The translations under genes and the position numbers were made by a program. Shown here in pieces: positions 50,877 through 60,228 of a stretch of 64,000 nucleotides of DNA. Numbering within the stretch: the stretch's first letter is position 1; every line of letters begins with the position of its first letter. Source of the stretch: Alteriqipengyuania lutimaris (lineage in GTDB: Bacteria; Pseudomonadota; Alphaproteobacteria; Sphingomonadales; Sphingomonadaceae); assembly GCF_003363135.1 (NCBI RefSeq), contig NZ_QRBB01000001.1:496001-560000 (forward strand). Direction: 5' to 3'. Under the pieces are notes generated by a model that was not told the DNA's origin, did not search any database, and saw nothing but the letters and a program-made list of their open reading frames with translations.

Positions 50877-51758
50877 CTAGTAAGGCAACGTGGGCGCTTC
50901 GCGCAGGCGCTCGCACTGGCCCAGCTGCGACAGGACGTAGCGATAATCGTCGCTCGCCCGGGCTCGGTCGGCCGGCTCGCGCGCCAGATTCGCCTCGCTC
51001 GGCAGGCTCCGCGGCAGCGCGCAGGACAGGCGATAGTAAGCGAGCGAACCCGTCTCGGGCACACGCACCGCCTGGTCGACGATTTCGGAGAAGGACACGC
51101 CCCACACCGGCGCCATGTTCGGCCGGCGGACCACGCTGATGGCTGCGGGGGAGTTGTCGACGGTCTCGAGGAAGATCTGCGTTTCCGATTCGCCAGCAAG
51201 CGTTCCGGCGACCGACAGCGCGTCGCGAATGCCCACGATCTTGGGCGCGGCACCGGGCGCGACGAGCTGTTCCAGAATGAGACGGGTGCGCCGCTCCAGC
51301 CCCTCGTCCCAGAGCAGCTGGGCATCGGGCGCGACCAGTTGCAGCTGGCTCGGGCGGCCGGCCACGGGGCGGGCGAAGAGCAGCACCTCTTCCTTGCGCA
51401 GCTTGGGCTTGCGACCGCGTGCGTCGAGCGGGAGATCAACGAGATAGTTCACGCGCTCGCCCAGCGAAGTGGACCCGGCGATCAGGCCGAGCGTCTCCGC
51501 CTCGATGTAGAAGCGCGCGTATCCCGGCCGCAGCCCCGGGGCCCGTTCCGGCTCTACCTCACTCTGGCGGCGGACTTTGGCGCGCACGACGAGGTCGGCA
51601 TAATCCGCCAGATCGATGAGATCGGCATCGCTCGCCTGCCTGGGCGCTTGCACGCCCTGGCTCGCATTCTGGGCCGCGAGGGGCGCGGCTGCGGGGACGC
51701 CGGTGGCCAGCATCGCGGCGCATATGATCGACGGGAGGAACTTCAAGGCGCTCTCCAT
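50877..51758 (-). CDS. Secreted hypothetical protein
   Basis: 293 residues from the ATG at 51758, which begins MESALKFLPSIICAAMLATGVPAAAPLAAQ, a signal peptide; the frame is open to 51848. The mature part has DLIDLADYADLVVRAKVRRQSEVEPERAPGL and a repetitive beta-rich middle, with no catalytic motif recognised. Similar periplasmic proteins of unknown role occur in erythrobacters. Divergent from tonB across a 312-base gap. Confidence 0.6.
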   Translation of the reverse strand: MESALKFLPSIICAAMLATGVPAAAPLAAQNASQGVQAPRQASDADLIDLADYADLVVRAKVRRQSEVEPERAPGLRPGYARFYIEAETLGLIAGSTSLGERVNYLVDLPLDARGRKPKLRKEEVLLFARPVAGRPSQLQLVAPDAQLLWDEGLERRTRLILEQLVAPGAAPKIVGIRDALSVAGTLAGESETQIFLETVDNSPAAISVVRRPNMAPVWGVSFSEIVDQAVRVPETGSLAYYRLSCALPRSLPSEANLAREPADRARASDDYRYVLSQLGQCERLREAPTLPY

Positions 51759-52070
51759 GATTGAACAGGTCGGAACGATATAGGGTTTCGACCGGATGAT
51801 TTTCAGGTGGCAGACACATCCGGCCGTGAATCCCGACTGAACCGACAAAGGGTTTGCAGAGGGTAATCATCCTGTTTAAGACCCGGCGCGTCTGGGTGGA
51901 CGGTATGAAATTACCCGGACACGGCCCTTCCGGCTAAAGAGATTGCGCCTTCGGCATCGCCCGGGGATGCAATCGAATTGGCTGGAGAGGTTTGAACAAT
52001 CGCCGTCCGGTGCAGCCGCCGGACATGATCGCCGGGCCGCGCCCGGTGCTTGATGGAGTGATGCGACTGC
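51759..52070. other. 312-base gap between divergent genes: leader and promoter region, no gene seen
   Basis: No ORF or RNA gene is recognisable. It must hold the promoters of the secreted-protein gene and tonB. No clear Fur box (a palindrome of GATAAT type) is visible, and no strong hairpin. Start of tonB at 52071 lies 10 bases after GATGGAGTGATG. Confidence 0.5.
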
Positions 52071-52736
52071 ATGGCTTATTCAGATCAACAGATGAGCGGT
52101 AACAAGATTGTCGCTATCATCATCGTCGGTCTCATTCATGTCGTCATCGGCTACGTCCTTATTACCGGCCTGGCTTACGAAGCCGCCAAGAAGGTCGTGG
52201 AACGGGTGACGACAGTCGATATCGAGGAACCGCCGCCGCCGGAGCCGGAGGAAGAACCCCCGCCCCCCGAGCCGCAACAAGAGACTGCGCCTCCGCCGCC
52301 GGTAGCGCCGCCGCCGCCGATTTCGGTCGCGACGAACCCGCCGCCCGTGCGGACACAGCAGACGATTCCGCCGCCGGCTCCGCCTGCGCTGCGGATCCCG
52401 CCTGCTGCGCCGGTTGCGCCTCCGGCGCCTCCGCCCCCGCCGCCTCCGCCGCCGCCGCCTCCGCCCCCGGCGGAACCGCTGCGGCCGACGAACAACGCGG
52501 GTACGTGGATCACGACCTCGGACTACCGTTCGAGCTGGGTCTCCCGCGATTACACGGGCACCGTGTCCTTCCGCCTCACTATCGGCGGCAATGGCCGGGT
52601 GAGCGGGTGCACGATCACCGGCGGTTCGGCGCCCCAGGCGCTCAAGGATGCGTCCTGCCGGCTGATCGAGCGTCGGGCCCGCTTCAACCGGGACGGTACC
52701 TTCAACGGGACGGTGCAGTGGGTGCTTCCGGACTGA
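52071..52736 (+). CDS. tonB: Energy transducer TonB
   Basis: 221 residues. Cytoplasmic start, one membrane helix (about 14-33, IVAIIIVGLIHVVIGYVLITG), a Pro/Glu-rich periplasmic linker including 14 consecutive prolines, and a C-terminal TonB domain with VSFRLTIGGNGRVSGCTITGGS. Transmits the proton-motive force to outer-membrane receptors. First of a tonB-exbB-exbD set. Confidence 0.92.
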   Translation: MAYSDQQMSGNKIVAIIIVGLIHVVIGYVLITGLAYEAAKKVVERVTTVDIEEPPPPEPEEEPPPPEPQQETAPPPPVAPPPPISVATNPPPVRTQQTIPPPAPPALRIPPAAPVAPPAPPPPPPPPPPPPPPAEPLRPTNNAGTWITTSDYRSSWVSRDYTGTVSFRLTIGGNGRVSGCTITGGSAPQALKDASCRLIERRARFNRDGTFNGTVQWVLPD

Positions 52737-52743
52737 TTTAAAC

Positions 52744-52787
52744 GGCGCGCATCCCACATCCGGCGACAAGGGATGCGCGCCAGATTT
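52744..52787 (+). terminator. Terminator-like hairpin between tonB and exbB
   Basis: GGCGCGCATCCC (52744-52755) and GGGATGCGCGCC (52770-52781) are exact inverted repeats, followed by AGATTTTG. It probably attenuates tonB transcription or marks separate promoters. Confidence 0.6.
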
Positions 52788-52820
52788 TGTTAACAGCCAT
52801 ACTTTTTTGGAGAGTTCGCG

Positions 52821-53570
52821 ATGTTCATTAATCTTATGGCGGCCGCTGGCGAGGCAGGCCCGCAGACTGAATTCGGCTTCATGGAAGCCATGGAACAGGG
52901 CGGTCCGATCGCCTGGACCATCCTGGCCGTCCTGGTCATCATGTCGGTCGGTTCGTTCTACATCCTCATCACCAAGCTGCTCGAGCAGAACAAGGTGCTG
53001 GGCCAGTACAAGAAGGTGCGTTCGCAGTTCTGGCGTGCCAACACCCTGGACGAAGGCGCAACCAAGCTCGACAAGAACAGCGCATGGCGCCAGATGGTCG
53101 ACGACAGCCTCGCTGCCCGCGACCAGCACGGCAAGATGACCGACAGCATGGAAGCGCACGACTGGATGCACGGTTCGCTCGCCCGCTCGCAGGACGCGAT
53201 CATGTCGCGCCTCAACGGCGGTCTCGCGTTCCTCGCCACGGTCGGTGCAACGGCACCGTTCGTCGGTCTGCTCGGTACCGTGATCGGGATCTACCGCGCG
53301 CTGATCAACATCGGCCTTGCCGGTTCGGCCTCGATCGACAAGGTCGCCGGCCCCGTCGGTGAAGCCCTGATCATGACCGCCATCGGCCTGCTCGTCGCCG
53401 TGCCGGCCGTGTTCGCGTACAACTGGCTGATGGCCCGCAACAAGCGGATCGCCGAACTGCTGACCGGTTTCTCGACCGATCTGCTGGCCTACATCAACTC
53501 GAACGGCTCGGTGAAGCCGATGACGGCGACGTCGACCGCGCAGGCAGCCAAGACGACTGTCAAGAAGTAA
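52821..53570 (+). CDS. exbB: ExbB/TolQ/MotA-family proton channel
   Basis: 249 residues, three membrane helices. GGLAFLATVGATAPFVGLLGTVIGIYRAL and VAGPVGEALIMTAIGLLVAVPAVFAYNWL are the conserved ExbB helix 2-3 motifs. N-terminus extends periplasmic/cytoplasmic loop with YILITKLLEQNKVLG. It conducts protons with ExbD to power TonB. Strong codon bias suggests high expression. Confidence 0.93.
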   Translation: MFINLMAAAGEAGPQTEFGFMEAMEQGGPIAWTILAVLVIMSVGSFYILITKLLEQNKVLGQYKKVRSQFWRANTLDEGATKLDKNSAWRQMVDDSLAARDQHGKMTDSMEAHDWMHGSLARSQDAIMSRLNGGLAFLATVGATAPFVGLLGTVIGIYRALINIGLAGSASIDKVAGPVGEALIMTAIGLLVAVPAVFAYNWLMARNKRIAELLTGFSTDLLAYINSNGSVKPMTATSTAQAAKTTVKK

Positions 53571-53579
53571 GCGACTGTC

Positions 53580-53602
53580 GGGGCCGCACGCGGTGCGGCC
53601 CC
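53580..53602 (+). other. Strong hairpin between exbB and exbD1
   Basis: GGGGCCGCAC-GCG-GTGCGGCCCC: 10-bp perfect stem, 3-base loop, no U-run. Likely an mRNA stability or processing element. Confidence 0.5.
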
Positions 53603-53643
53603 GTTCAGTTCCTTCACAGGTCAACTAGGATAGGACGGAAACC

Positions 53644-54174
53644 ATGGCGATTTCCACGGGAGGCAGCGGCGATACGCCGATGGCAGACATCAACACCACT
53701 CCGCTGGTGGACGTGATGCTGGTGCTTCTCATCATCTTCCTGATCGCGGTTCCGGTCGCGATCCAGACGATCGAGAAGCTCGAAATTCCCATTTTCGAAT
53801 CGGTCGAATCGAAAGACAAGGTCGAGAACCTGCTGCTGACGGTCAGCACCACCGACGGTTCGGGCAATGCGGCGGGCGAAAGCGGCTATACCGGCGCAGC
53901 GCGCGACGGCGAATGCCGCGTCTATTTCAATAACACCACGCCGGTGACGTCGGAAGAACTCTACGACCAGTCGTTCGAGCGCCTCGACAGCATCGTGCAG
54001 CGTGCCGGTGGACCGGAAGCGATCATGGAAGACCCCGATCTCATTCCGCAGGTCCACATTCGTGGCGACGTCAACGCGCCGTGGCGCTGTGTTGCGGGTG
54101 CGATCTACAACGTGCAGGCTGCCGGCTATCCGACGGTCGGGTTCATCTCGAACCCGGTCGATCCGAACGGCTAA
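53644..54174 (+). CDS. exbD: ExbD-family protein 1
   Basis: 176 residues. N-terminal membrane helix with the functional Asp23 in [23 protein letters not shown]. The periplasmic part is longer than in ExbD2/3 and contains two Cys. Forms the ExbBD channel core with ExbB. Differs clearly from the next two copies. Confidence 0.88.
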   Translation: MAISTGGSGDTPMADINTTPLVDVMLVLLIIFLIAVPVAIQTIEKLEIPIFESVESKDKVENLLLTVSTTDGSGNAAGESGYTGAARDGECRVYFNNTTPVTSEELYDQSFERLDSIVQRAGGPEAIMEDPDLIPQVHIRGDVNAPWRCVAGAIYNVQAAGYPTVGFISNPVDPNG

Positions 54175-54208
54175 GCGGCCCGCGATAAAGATTTAGGAGA
54201 CCACAACC

Positions 54209-54640
54209 ATGGCTATGTCAGGCGGCAGCGATGATGGCACGCCGATGATGGACATGAACATGACGCCGTTGATCGACGTCCTGCTCGTGCTCCTCATCAT
54301 GTTCATCATCACGATCCCGGTCGCGACCCACGCGGTCAATATCGACCTCCCGCAGCCGAACCCCAACGATCCGCAGCAGGATATCGACCCGATCAAGAAC
54401 AAGATTGTGTTGACCCAGAACGGCGAGATCCTGTGGAACGGCGAAGCGATCAACCAGGGTCAGCTGGTGCGCAACCTCGAACTCACCCGCGAGATCGAGC
54501 CCGAGCCCGAACTGCAGTTCGAGCCGGAACCGCTCGCCAGCTACGACATCTCGGCGCGTACGCTCAACATCATCAAGGCGTCGGGCGTCACCAAGTTCGG
54601 CTTCGTGGGTAACGAGCAGTACCGGACCTTCGGCAAGTAG
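54209..54640 (+). CDS. exbD: ExbD-family protein 2
   Basis: 143 residues. Asp23 in MNMTPLIDVLLVLLIMFIITIPVA. Periplasmic part ends in ARTLNIIKASGVTKFGFVGNEQYRTFGK, nearly the same as ExbD3. It is 34 bases after exbD1 and is followed by an intrinsic terminator, which ends the main operon. Confidence 0.9.
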   Translation: MAMSGGSDDGTPMMDMNMTPLIDVLLVLLIMFIITIPVATHAVNIDLPQPNPNDPQQDIDPIKNKIVLTQNGEILWNGEAINQGQLVRNLELTREIEPEPELQFEPEPLASYDISARTLNIIKASGVTKFGFVGNEQYRTFGK

Positions 54641-54687
54641 AAATGCCTGCATAACCGGCCCCGCCACGGCGCAGGCCACCCGATCGA

Positions 54688-54712
54688 GGGGCGGAGCGAT
54701 CCGCCCCTTTTT
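54688..54712 (+). terminator. Intrinsic terminator after exbD2
   Basis: GGGGCGGA-GCGA-TCCGCCCC, then TTTTT (54708-54712). A second copy of the right arm plus a longer U-run (TCCGCCCC then seven T) follows at about 54717-54731, as if the 3' half had been duplicated. Confidence 0.88.
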
Positions 54713-54813
54713 CGTGTCCGCCCCTTTTTTTGTGCCCGCCAGCAACGATTCTACAGACCACTGGCGCGCCACGCCAGAATGTTATACTTTCACATCTCCA
54801 ACATGGGAGAGTG

Positions 54814-55239
54814 ATGATGGCTTACGCGCAATCCACCCCGACCGGCCCGCTGGCCGACATGAACATGACACCCTTGATCGATGTCCTGCTCGTCCTCCTG
54901 ATCATGTTCATCATCACCATCCCGCTCGCCGCCCATTCGGTCGATATTGATGTCGGCACCGGTGAGGGTACTTTCGATGTCGATCCGGTGGTCAACAAGG
55001 TGGTGGTCACCGAAAGCGGCATCGTGCTGTGGAACGGCGAGCCCGTAACTCAGCCCGAGCTCAAGGCCAATCTCGCCCTGGCCAGCGAGATCGCCCCCGA
55101 GCCGGAACTGCAGTTCGAGCCCGAAGCCAATGCGAGCTACGAGCTCTCGGCGCGGACGCTCAACCTGATCGAAGCATCGCCGGTCACCACTTTCGGCTTC
55201 GTCGGCAACGAAAAGTATCGCCAGTTCGAAGCCCGATAA
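54814..55239 (+). CDS. exbD: ExbD-family protein 3 (tandem duplicate)
   Basis: 141 residues from the ATG at 54814 (ATG at 54817 possible); an upstream ATG at 54730 lacks context. Asp23 in MNMTPLIDVLLVLLIMFIITIPLA is kept. High similarity to ExbD2 throughout, including the EPELQFEPE and FGFVGNE segments, points to recent tandem duplication. It lies beyond a terminator, so it needs its own promoter. GGGAGAG precedes the ATG. Confidence 0.88.
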   Translation: MMAYAQSTPTGPLADMNMTPLIDVLLVLLIMFIITIPLAAHSVDIDVGTGEGTFDVDPVVNKVVVTESGIVLWNGEPVTQPELKANLALASEIAPEPELQFEPEANASYELSARTLNLIEASPVTTFGFVGNEKYRQFEAR

Positions 55240-55262
55240 ACGCCAGTAGGAGTGACGCGCGC

Positions 55263-57701
55263 CTAGTCCCCGGGGCGCATCGCCTCTCCGGCCAGGCTTT
55301 CGGCCTCGAGCAAGAGCTCGTCGTCGACCGAGCCCTGCGGTACGCTCTCGCGGCCGATCATCACCATGACGGGGACCGCGAGCGGGCTGACACGGTCGAG
55401 CTCGACATGGACGAGGTCGCTCTGCGCCCGGTCGAGCAGGTCGCCCAGCCGCCCGACGTCGGTCATCCGCGTGCGCGCATCGGCCCACGCGGCTTCCAGC
55501 AGCACGTGATCGGGCTCGTACTTGCGCAGCACGTCGTAGATCAGGTCGGTCGAGAAGGTCACCTGCTTCCCGGTCTTGCGCTTGCCCGGGTGCTGCCGAT
55601 CCACCAGCCCGCCGATCACCGCAACTTCGCGGAAGCTGCGCCGAAGCAGGTGCGAATCCTGCACCCAGTCGACGAATTCATGCGCGAGGATGTCGGGTGA
55701 CAGCAGCGGCGCCGGGTCGGTCACCGGCTTGAGGCCCCATACCGCCAGCGAATAGTCGTTCGCCACGAACCCGCCGGGCACCAGCCCGCGGTCCTCCATC
55801 CGCTTGGTGATCAGCATGCCGAGCGACTGGTTCGCATTCCAGCCGATGAAGGTGTAATACACGGTGTAGTGCCGCTCGGCGCGCGGGAAGCTTTCGACCA
55901 GCAGGTTGTCCGGACCCGGCATCTGGCTGCGCCAGTCCTGCATTTCGAGCCATTCGCGCACATCGTCGGGGAAGCGCGCCCAGCCTGCGCGGTCGACCAG
56001 CATGGCGCGCACGCGGTCCGCCAGATGCGTCGTCAGCGGCATGCGAGCGCCGCCATAGCTCGGGATCATCGCCGCCTTGGTCGACGCACGCACGATAATC
56101 TCCATGTCGCGCAGCTGTTCGACCTCGAGCGACGTGCCGGCAAAGGCGAAGGTGTCACCGGGAGAAAGCTGCGCGGCGAAGTTCTCTTCCACCCGGCCGA
56201 GCGAGCGACCATTGCGGAAGCGCACCTCCAGCATCTCGGCATCCATGATGATCCCGGCATTCAGGCGATGGCGCGCGGCGTGCTGCGGGTGGGTGAGCCG
56301 CCACTCGCCCGAACGGTCGCGCACGATCCGCTGGAAGCGGTCATAGGCCTTGAGGGCATAGCCGCCGGTGGCGACGAAGTTCAGCACCCGCGCGAAAACC
56401 TCCTCGTCCACCCACGCATAGGGCAAGGCGCTGCGCACCTCGCGCAGGAGCTCCGCTTCGTCGAAGGGCGCGGCGCAGACGCAGGCCATCACGTGCTGCG
56501 CGAGCACGTCGAGCCCGCCCTCGCGAAAATCCTCGCCATCGCGCTGGCCTTCGTCGACCGCGTCCTTGGCGGCCTGCGCCTCGAGAAATTCGAACCGGTT
56601 GCCCGGCACCAGCACCGCACGGCTCGGCTGGTCAAGCCGGTGGTTGGCACGCCCCACGCGTTGCAGCAGGCGCGAGGATCCCTTGGGCGCCCCCATCTGG
56701 ACCACGCAGTCGATATCGCCCCAGTCGACACCCAGATCGAGGCTGGCGGTCGCCACCAGCGCGCGCAACTCGCCCGCCGCCATCGCACCCTCGACCCGCT
56801 CGCGCGCTTCGCGGCTGAGCGAACCGTGGTGGATGCCGATCGGCAGCTTGTCCTCGTTCACGTCCCACAGATGCTGGAAGATATATTCGGCGAGAAAGCG
56901 CGTGTTGGTGAAGACCAGCGTCGTGCGGTTCGCGCGGATCAGCTCGTAAAGCTGCGGGATCGCCCAGGTCGCGGCATGGCCGCCCCAGGGCACGCGGTTC
57001 TCGTCCGGCAGGAGGATCTCGACTTCGGGCGGCGCACCGGGCTCGCCCTGCACCACCGCCACGCGATCGATCTCGCCCCATGGCGCGAGCCATTCGCGGA
57101 AGCCTTCCTCGTTGGCGACCGTCGCCGAAAGGGCAGCGCGCTGCATGTCCGGCGCGAGCGCCTGCAAACGTGCGAGGCACAGCGCGAGCAGATCACCGCG
57201 CTTGCCGGTGGCGAAAGCGTGGATCTCGTCGATCACGATGCGCTTGCATCCCGCGAACATCTCGAAGCTCTCGGGATAGGAGAGCAGAAGCGATAGGCTT
57301 TCGGGCGTGGTCAGCAGGACATGGGGCGGCTTGTCGCGCTGGCGCCGCTTGCGGTCGGAGGAGGTGTCGCCGCTGCGGGTCTCCGCGCGGATCGGCAGCC
57401 CCATCTCCTCGATCGGCGCGAGCAGGTTGCGCGCGACATCCTGCGCGAGCGCCTTCAGCGGCGAGACGTAGATCGTGTGCAGGCCTTCGGGCGGTTTTGC
57501 TCCGTCCAGCCGCGAGGGCGTGAACGCCGCCAGCGTCGGCAAGAAACCGGCGAGCGTCTTGCCCGCGCCTGTATCGGCCACCAGCAGCGCATGGTCGCCC
57601 GCATCGCTCGCATCGAGCATGGCGCGCTGGTGGCTGCGGATGCGCCAGTCGCGCCCCGCGAACCACTGCTCTATTTCTGGCGGTACGCCGCTGCCCGTCA
57701 T
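55263..57701 (-). CDS. Ligase-associated-type DEXH helicase (Lhr-like)
   Basis: 812 residues from the ATG at 57701 (MTGSGVPPEIEQWF); an upstream ATG at 57716 is possible. Walker A ADTGAGKT at 42-49, DEIHAF Walker B, GSSRLLQRVGRANH of motif VI, and the winged-helix/Lhr C-terminal domain. In many bacteria this ligase-associated LHR helicase sits beside a DNA ligase and exonuclease; here neither neighbour is present. It probably serves DNA repair. Converges with exbD3 (23-base gap). Confidence 0.88.
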   Translation of the reverse strand: MTGSGVPPEIEQWFAGRDWRIRSHQRAMLDASDAGDHALLVADTGAGKTLAGFLPTLAAFTPSRLDGAKPPEGLHTIYVSPLKALAQDVARNLLAPIEEMGLPIRAETRSGDTSSDRKRRQRDKPPHVLLTTPESLSLLLSYPESFEMFAGCKRIVIDEIHAFATGKRGDLLALCLARLQALAPDMQRAALSATVANEEGFREWLAPWGEIDRVAVVQGEPGAPPEVEILLPDENRVPWGGHAATWAIPQLYELIRANRTTLVFTNTRFLAEYIFQHLWDVNEDKLPIGIHHGSLSREARERVEGAMAAGELRALVATASLDLGVDWGDIDCVVQMGAPKGSSRLLQRVGRANHRLDQPSRAVLVPGNRFEFLEAQAAKDAVDEGQRDGEDFREGGLDVLAQHVMACVCAAPFDEAELLREVRSALPYAWVDEEVFARVLNFVATGGYALKAYDRFQRIVRDRSGEWRLTHPQHAARHRLNAGIIMDAEMLEVRFRNGRSLGRVEENFAAQLSPGDTFAFAGTSLEVEQLRDMEIIVRASTKAAMIPSYGGARMPLTTHLADRVRAMLVDRAGWARFPDDVREWLEMQDWRSQMPGPDNLLVESFPRAERHYTVYYTFIGWNANQSLGMLITKRMEDRGLVPGGFVANDYSLAVWGLKPVTDPAPLLSPDILAHEFVDWVQDSHLLRRSFREVAVIGGLVDRQHPGKRKTGKQVTFSTDLIYDVLRKYEPDHVLLEAAWADARTRMTDVGRLGDLLDRAQSDLVHVELDRVSPLAVPVMVMIGRESVPQGSVDDELLLEAESLAGEAMRPGD

Positions 57702-57740
57702 GCCTTCACAATGCACGGGGAGGCGGTTGGAGCCGAGCGC

Positions 57741-58805
57741 TTATTGCGCGCCGGGAGCCTCACCCAGATCTTCCATGGCGTCCTCGAAGCTTTCGGGCTC
57801 TTCTTCGCGCTCTTCCTCCCCCGCTTCGAATTCCTCCGCAGCCATTTCGGCCTCGTCGGCGGCAATCTCGGCCATCGCATCGACATTGGCTTCGGCGTCG
57901 GCAGCCGCTGCGTCGGTCATGGCATCCACATCCGCCATGCTTTGCCGCAGCGTCATCTGGTCGACGCCGAGAATCTCGGACGCGCGCCGCTGTTCGGAGG
58001 GCGTCAGGTCGTCGTAGCGGCGCGGCTCGGGCAGGCCGGCTTCCGCCTCCTCGATGCCTTCGAGGAGCACCGGCAGTTCCTGCAGCATGCTCGGGATCGA
58101 TTGCATCATGCCCGAGATGACCTGCGGGTCGGTGTTGATGACGAGGCTCTGGCGCGCATATTTCGCGCCCACCGGGGTGGCGAAGAAGGCGTTGAGCGCC
58201 ACAAGCTCGCCGCTTTCGAAGCGGCTGGCATAGGCCTTGGCCAACCCGTCGCGCACACCGGGTTCGAGCGCGGCGAATGCCGTGTTCGCGGTGCTCAAGA
58301 TCATGTCGAACTGCGCCCTCGAGCGCGTTTCGTAGACCGGATCGAACATCTGCGTCAGCTCGACACGCTCTTCGGGCGAAAGCCTGTCGAGGTCTTCGCC
58401 GTAGAGCCCGGTATATTCGGCGAGGTCGCCTGCACTCATCCCGCCGCCGTCGCTTTCGGCCATTTCGAGGATGGGCGAGAGGAAGGATTCCATCATCTGG
58501 CCCATCATCTCGCCGTAGACGCCTTCGGGCACCAGGCTCGCGGCAACGGCGGTCGCCTCGGGCAGCCGCGCCTCGGCCTCGGGCGTCAGCGGGTCGGCCT
58601 GGAACATCGCGGCGAACATCGAGCTGATCATGGCCAGCGCGGCGGGGTCCATGTCCTCCTCGCCGCCGGACGCGTCACCGTCCGGCTCGGTGACGATCTC
58701 GGTCGGGGCGTCGGGATCGATTTCCTCCATGGCGCCATCCTGCGCAAAGGCAGGCTGCGCCAGAGCGAGCGCACCCAGCGCGGCGGAAATCGCGAATGTC
58801 TTCAT
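57741..58805 (-). CDS. Secreted acidic protein with DUF2059-like domain
   Basis: 354 residues. Signal peptide MKTFAISAALGALALAQPAFA. Residues ~165-240 match the DUF2059 helical pattern (AKAYASRFESGELVALNAFFATPVGAKYARQSLVINTDPQV). The C-terminal third is Glu/Asp-rich low complexity. Likely periplasmic; function unknown. It is one of several abundant-looking secreted proteins of this window. Confidence 0.7.
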   Translation of the reverse strand: MKTFAISAALGALALAQPAFAQDGAMEEIDPDAPTEIVTEPDGDASGGEEDMDPAALAMISSMFAAMFQADPLTPEAEARLPEATAVAASLVPEGVYGEMMGQMMESFLSPILEMAESDGGGMSAGDLAEYTGLYGEDLDRLSPEERVELTQMFDPVYETRSRAQFDMILSTANTAFAALEPGVRDGLAKAYASRFESGELVALNAFFATPVGAKYARQSLVINTDPQVISGMMQSIPSMLQELPVLLEGIEEAEAGLPEPRRYDDLTPSEQRRASEILGVDQMTLRQSMADVDAMTDAAAADAEANVDAMAEIAADEAEMAAEEFEAGEEEREEEPESFEDAMEDLGEAPGAQ

Positions 58806-58824
58806 GTCCGTTCCCCCTTAGACG

Positions 58825-60228
58825 TCAGTGCCCGGCCTGCTCACCCCGCTCCAGCCCGGACAGCGCCAGCTGCTCGTCGATCTGTTCCATCAGCCGGGCG
58901 AGACCTTCCTCGCTGTCGCTCTCGGCGCGCGCGACGAGCACGTCCTGCGTGTTCGAGGCGCGCAGCAGCCACCAGCCGTCGTCGGTGGTGACGCGCACGC
59001 CGTCGGTGCCGTCCACCTGCGCCGGGCTGTCCGCCAGCCGCGCCTTGACCTCGTCGATCGCCGCAAACTTGCGCGACTCGTCGACCTGGAAGCGCATTTC
59101 GGGCGTGTTGACCATCGCGGGCATCGCGCCGCGCAGCTGCGTCACCGACTGCCCCAGCCGCGCCGACGCCGCGATCAGGCGCACGCCTGCGTAGAGCGCA
59201 TCGTCGTATCCGTAATAGGTATCCGCGAAGAACACGTGCCCGCTCATCTCGCCTGCGAGCGGCGAGCCAGTTTCCTTCATTTTGGACTTAATCAGCGAGT
59301 GCCCGGTCTTCCACATCAGCGGCTTGCCGCCATGCGCCTCGACATGGTCGAACAGCGCGCGGCTGGCCTTCACATCCGCTATAATCGTGGCGCCGGCGCG
59401 CCTTTGCAGCAGGTCCTGCGCGTAGATCATCAGCAGCTGGTCGCCCCAGATCACCCGCCCTTCGCCGTCGATCGCGCCGATCCGGTCGCCATCGCCATCG
59501 AAAGCCACTCCGAAATCGAGCCCGTTCTGCGCGACCAGATCGCGCAGGTCGGCCAGATTGGCCTCGACCGTGGGATCGGGATGATGATTGGGGAAAGTGC
59601 CATCGACCTCTGCGTAGAGAACGTGATGCTCGCCGGGCAGCAGGGTGACAAGCTTTTCGAGCGCGGGGCCGGCTGCTCCGTTGCCCGCATCCCAGCCGAT
59701 CTTGAGGCTTTCGAGCGTGTCGCGATCGATCCCGTCGATAGCCTCGAGCAGGCGCTCGACATAGGCGTCGAGGAGCGGGCGGTCGATCGCCGAACCGCTG
59801 CCATCCTCCCAGTCGCCCGCCGCCGCCATTTCGCCCAGCCGCTGGATATCGGTGCCGAAAAAGGGTCGGCCCTGAAACACCATCTTGAAGCCGTTGTAAT
59901 TGGGGGGATTATGGCTGCCGGTTATCTGGATGCCGCCATCCACGTCGTCGGCTGAGGCTTCCGCGTAATAGAGCATCGGCGTCGCCCCCAGCCCCACGCG
60001 CACGACATCGCACCCGCTCGCGGTCAGGCCCTCGACCACGGCATGCTCCAGCATCGGGGAGCTTTGCCGCCCGTCGTAGCCGACCGCGACGCGCGATCCG
60101 CCCGCGCGCCTGATCAGCGTGCCGAAGCTGCGGCCGATGGCGCGCGCATCGTCCGCCTCCAGCGTTTCCCCGATGATGCCGCGAATGTCGTATTCTCTCA
60201 GGATGGTCGGGTCGAAACTGTGACTCAT
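58825..60228 (-). CDS. Phosphomannomutase/phosphoglucomutase
   Basis: 467 residues of the AlgC/ManB type. Phosphoserine Ser105 in TGSHNPPNYNGFK, metal loop FDGDGDR with Asp244, Asp246, Asp248, sugar loop GEMSGHVFF. Interconverts 1- and 6-phosphates of mannose/glucose for surface polysaccharide. Its start overlaps the dnaJ-like stop (ATGA), so it is translationally coupled. Confidence 0.93.
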   Translation of the reverse strand: MSHSFDPTILREYDIRGIIGETLEADDARAIGRSFGTLIRRAGGSRVAVGYDGRQSSPMLEHAVVEGLTASGCDVVRVGLGATPMLYYAEASADDVDGGIQITGSHNPPNYNGFKMVFQGRPFFGTDIQRLGEMAAAGDWEDGSGSAIDRPLLDAYVERLLEAIDGIDRDTLESLKIGWDAGNGAAGPALEKLVTLLPGEHHVLYAEVDGTFPNHHPDPTVEANLADLRDLVAQNGLDFGVAFDGDGDRIGAIDGEGRVIWGDQLLMIYAQDLLQRRAGATIIADVKASRALFDHVEAHGGKPLMWKTGHSLIKSKMKETGSPLAGEMSGHVFFADTYYGYDDALYAGVRLIAASARLGQSVTQLRGAMPAMVNTPEMRFQVDESRKFAAIDEVKARLADSPAQVDGTDGVRVTTDDGWWLLRASNTQDVLVARAESDSEEGLARLMEQIDEQLALSGLERGEQAGH

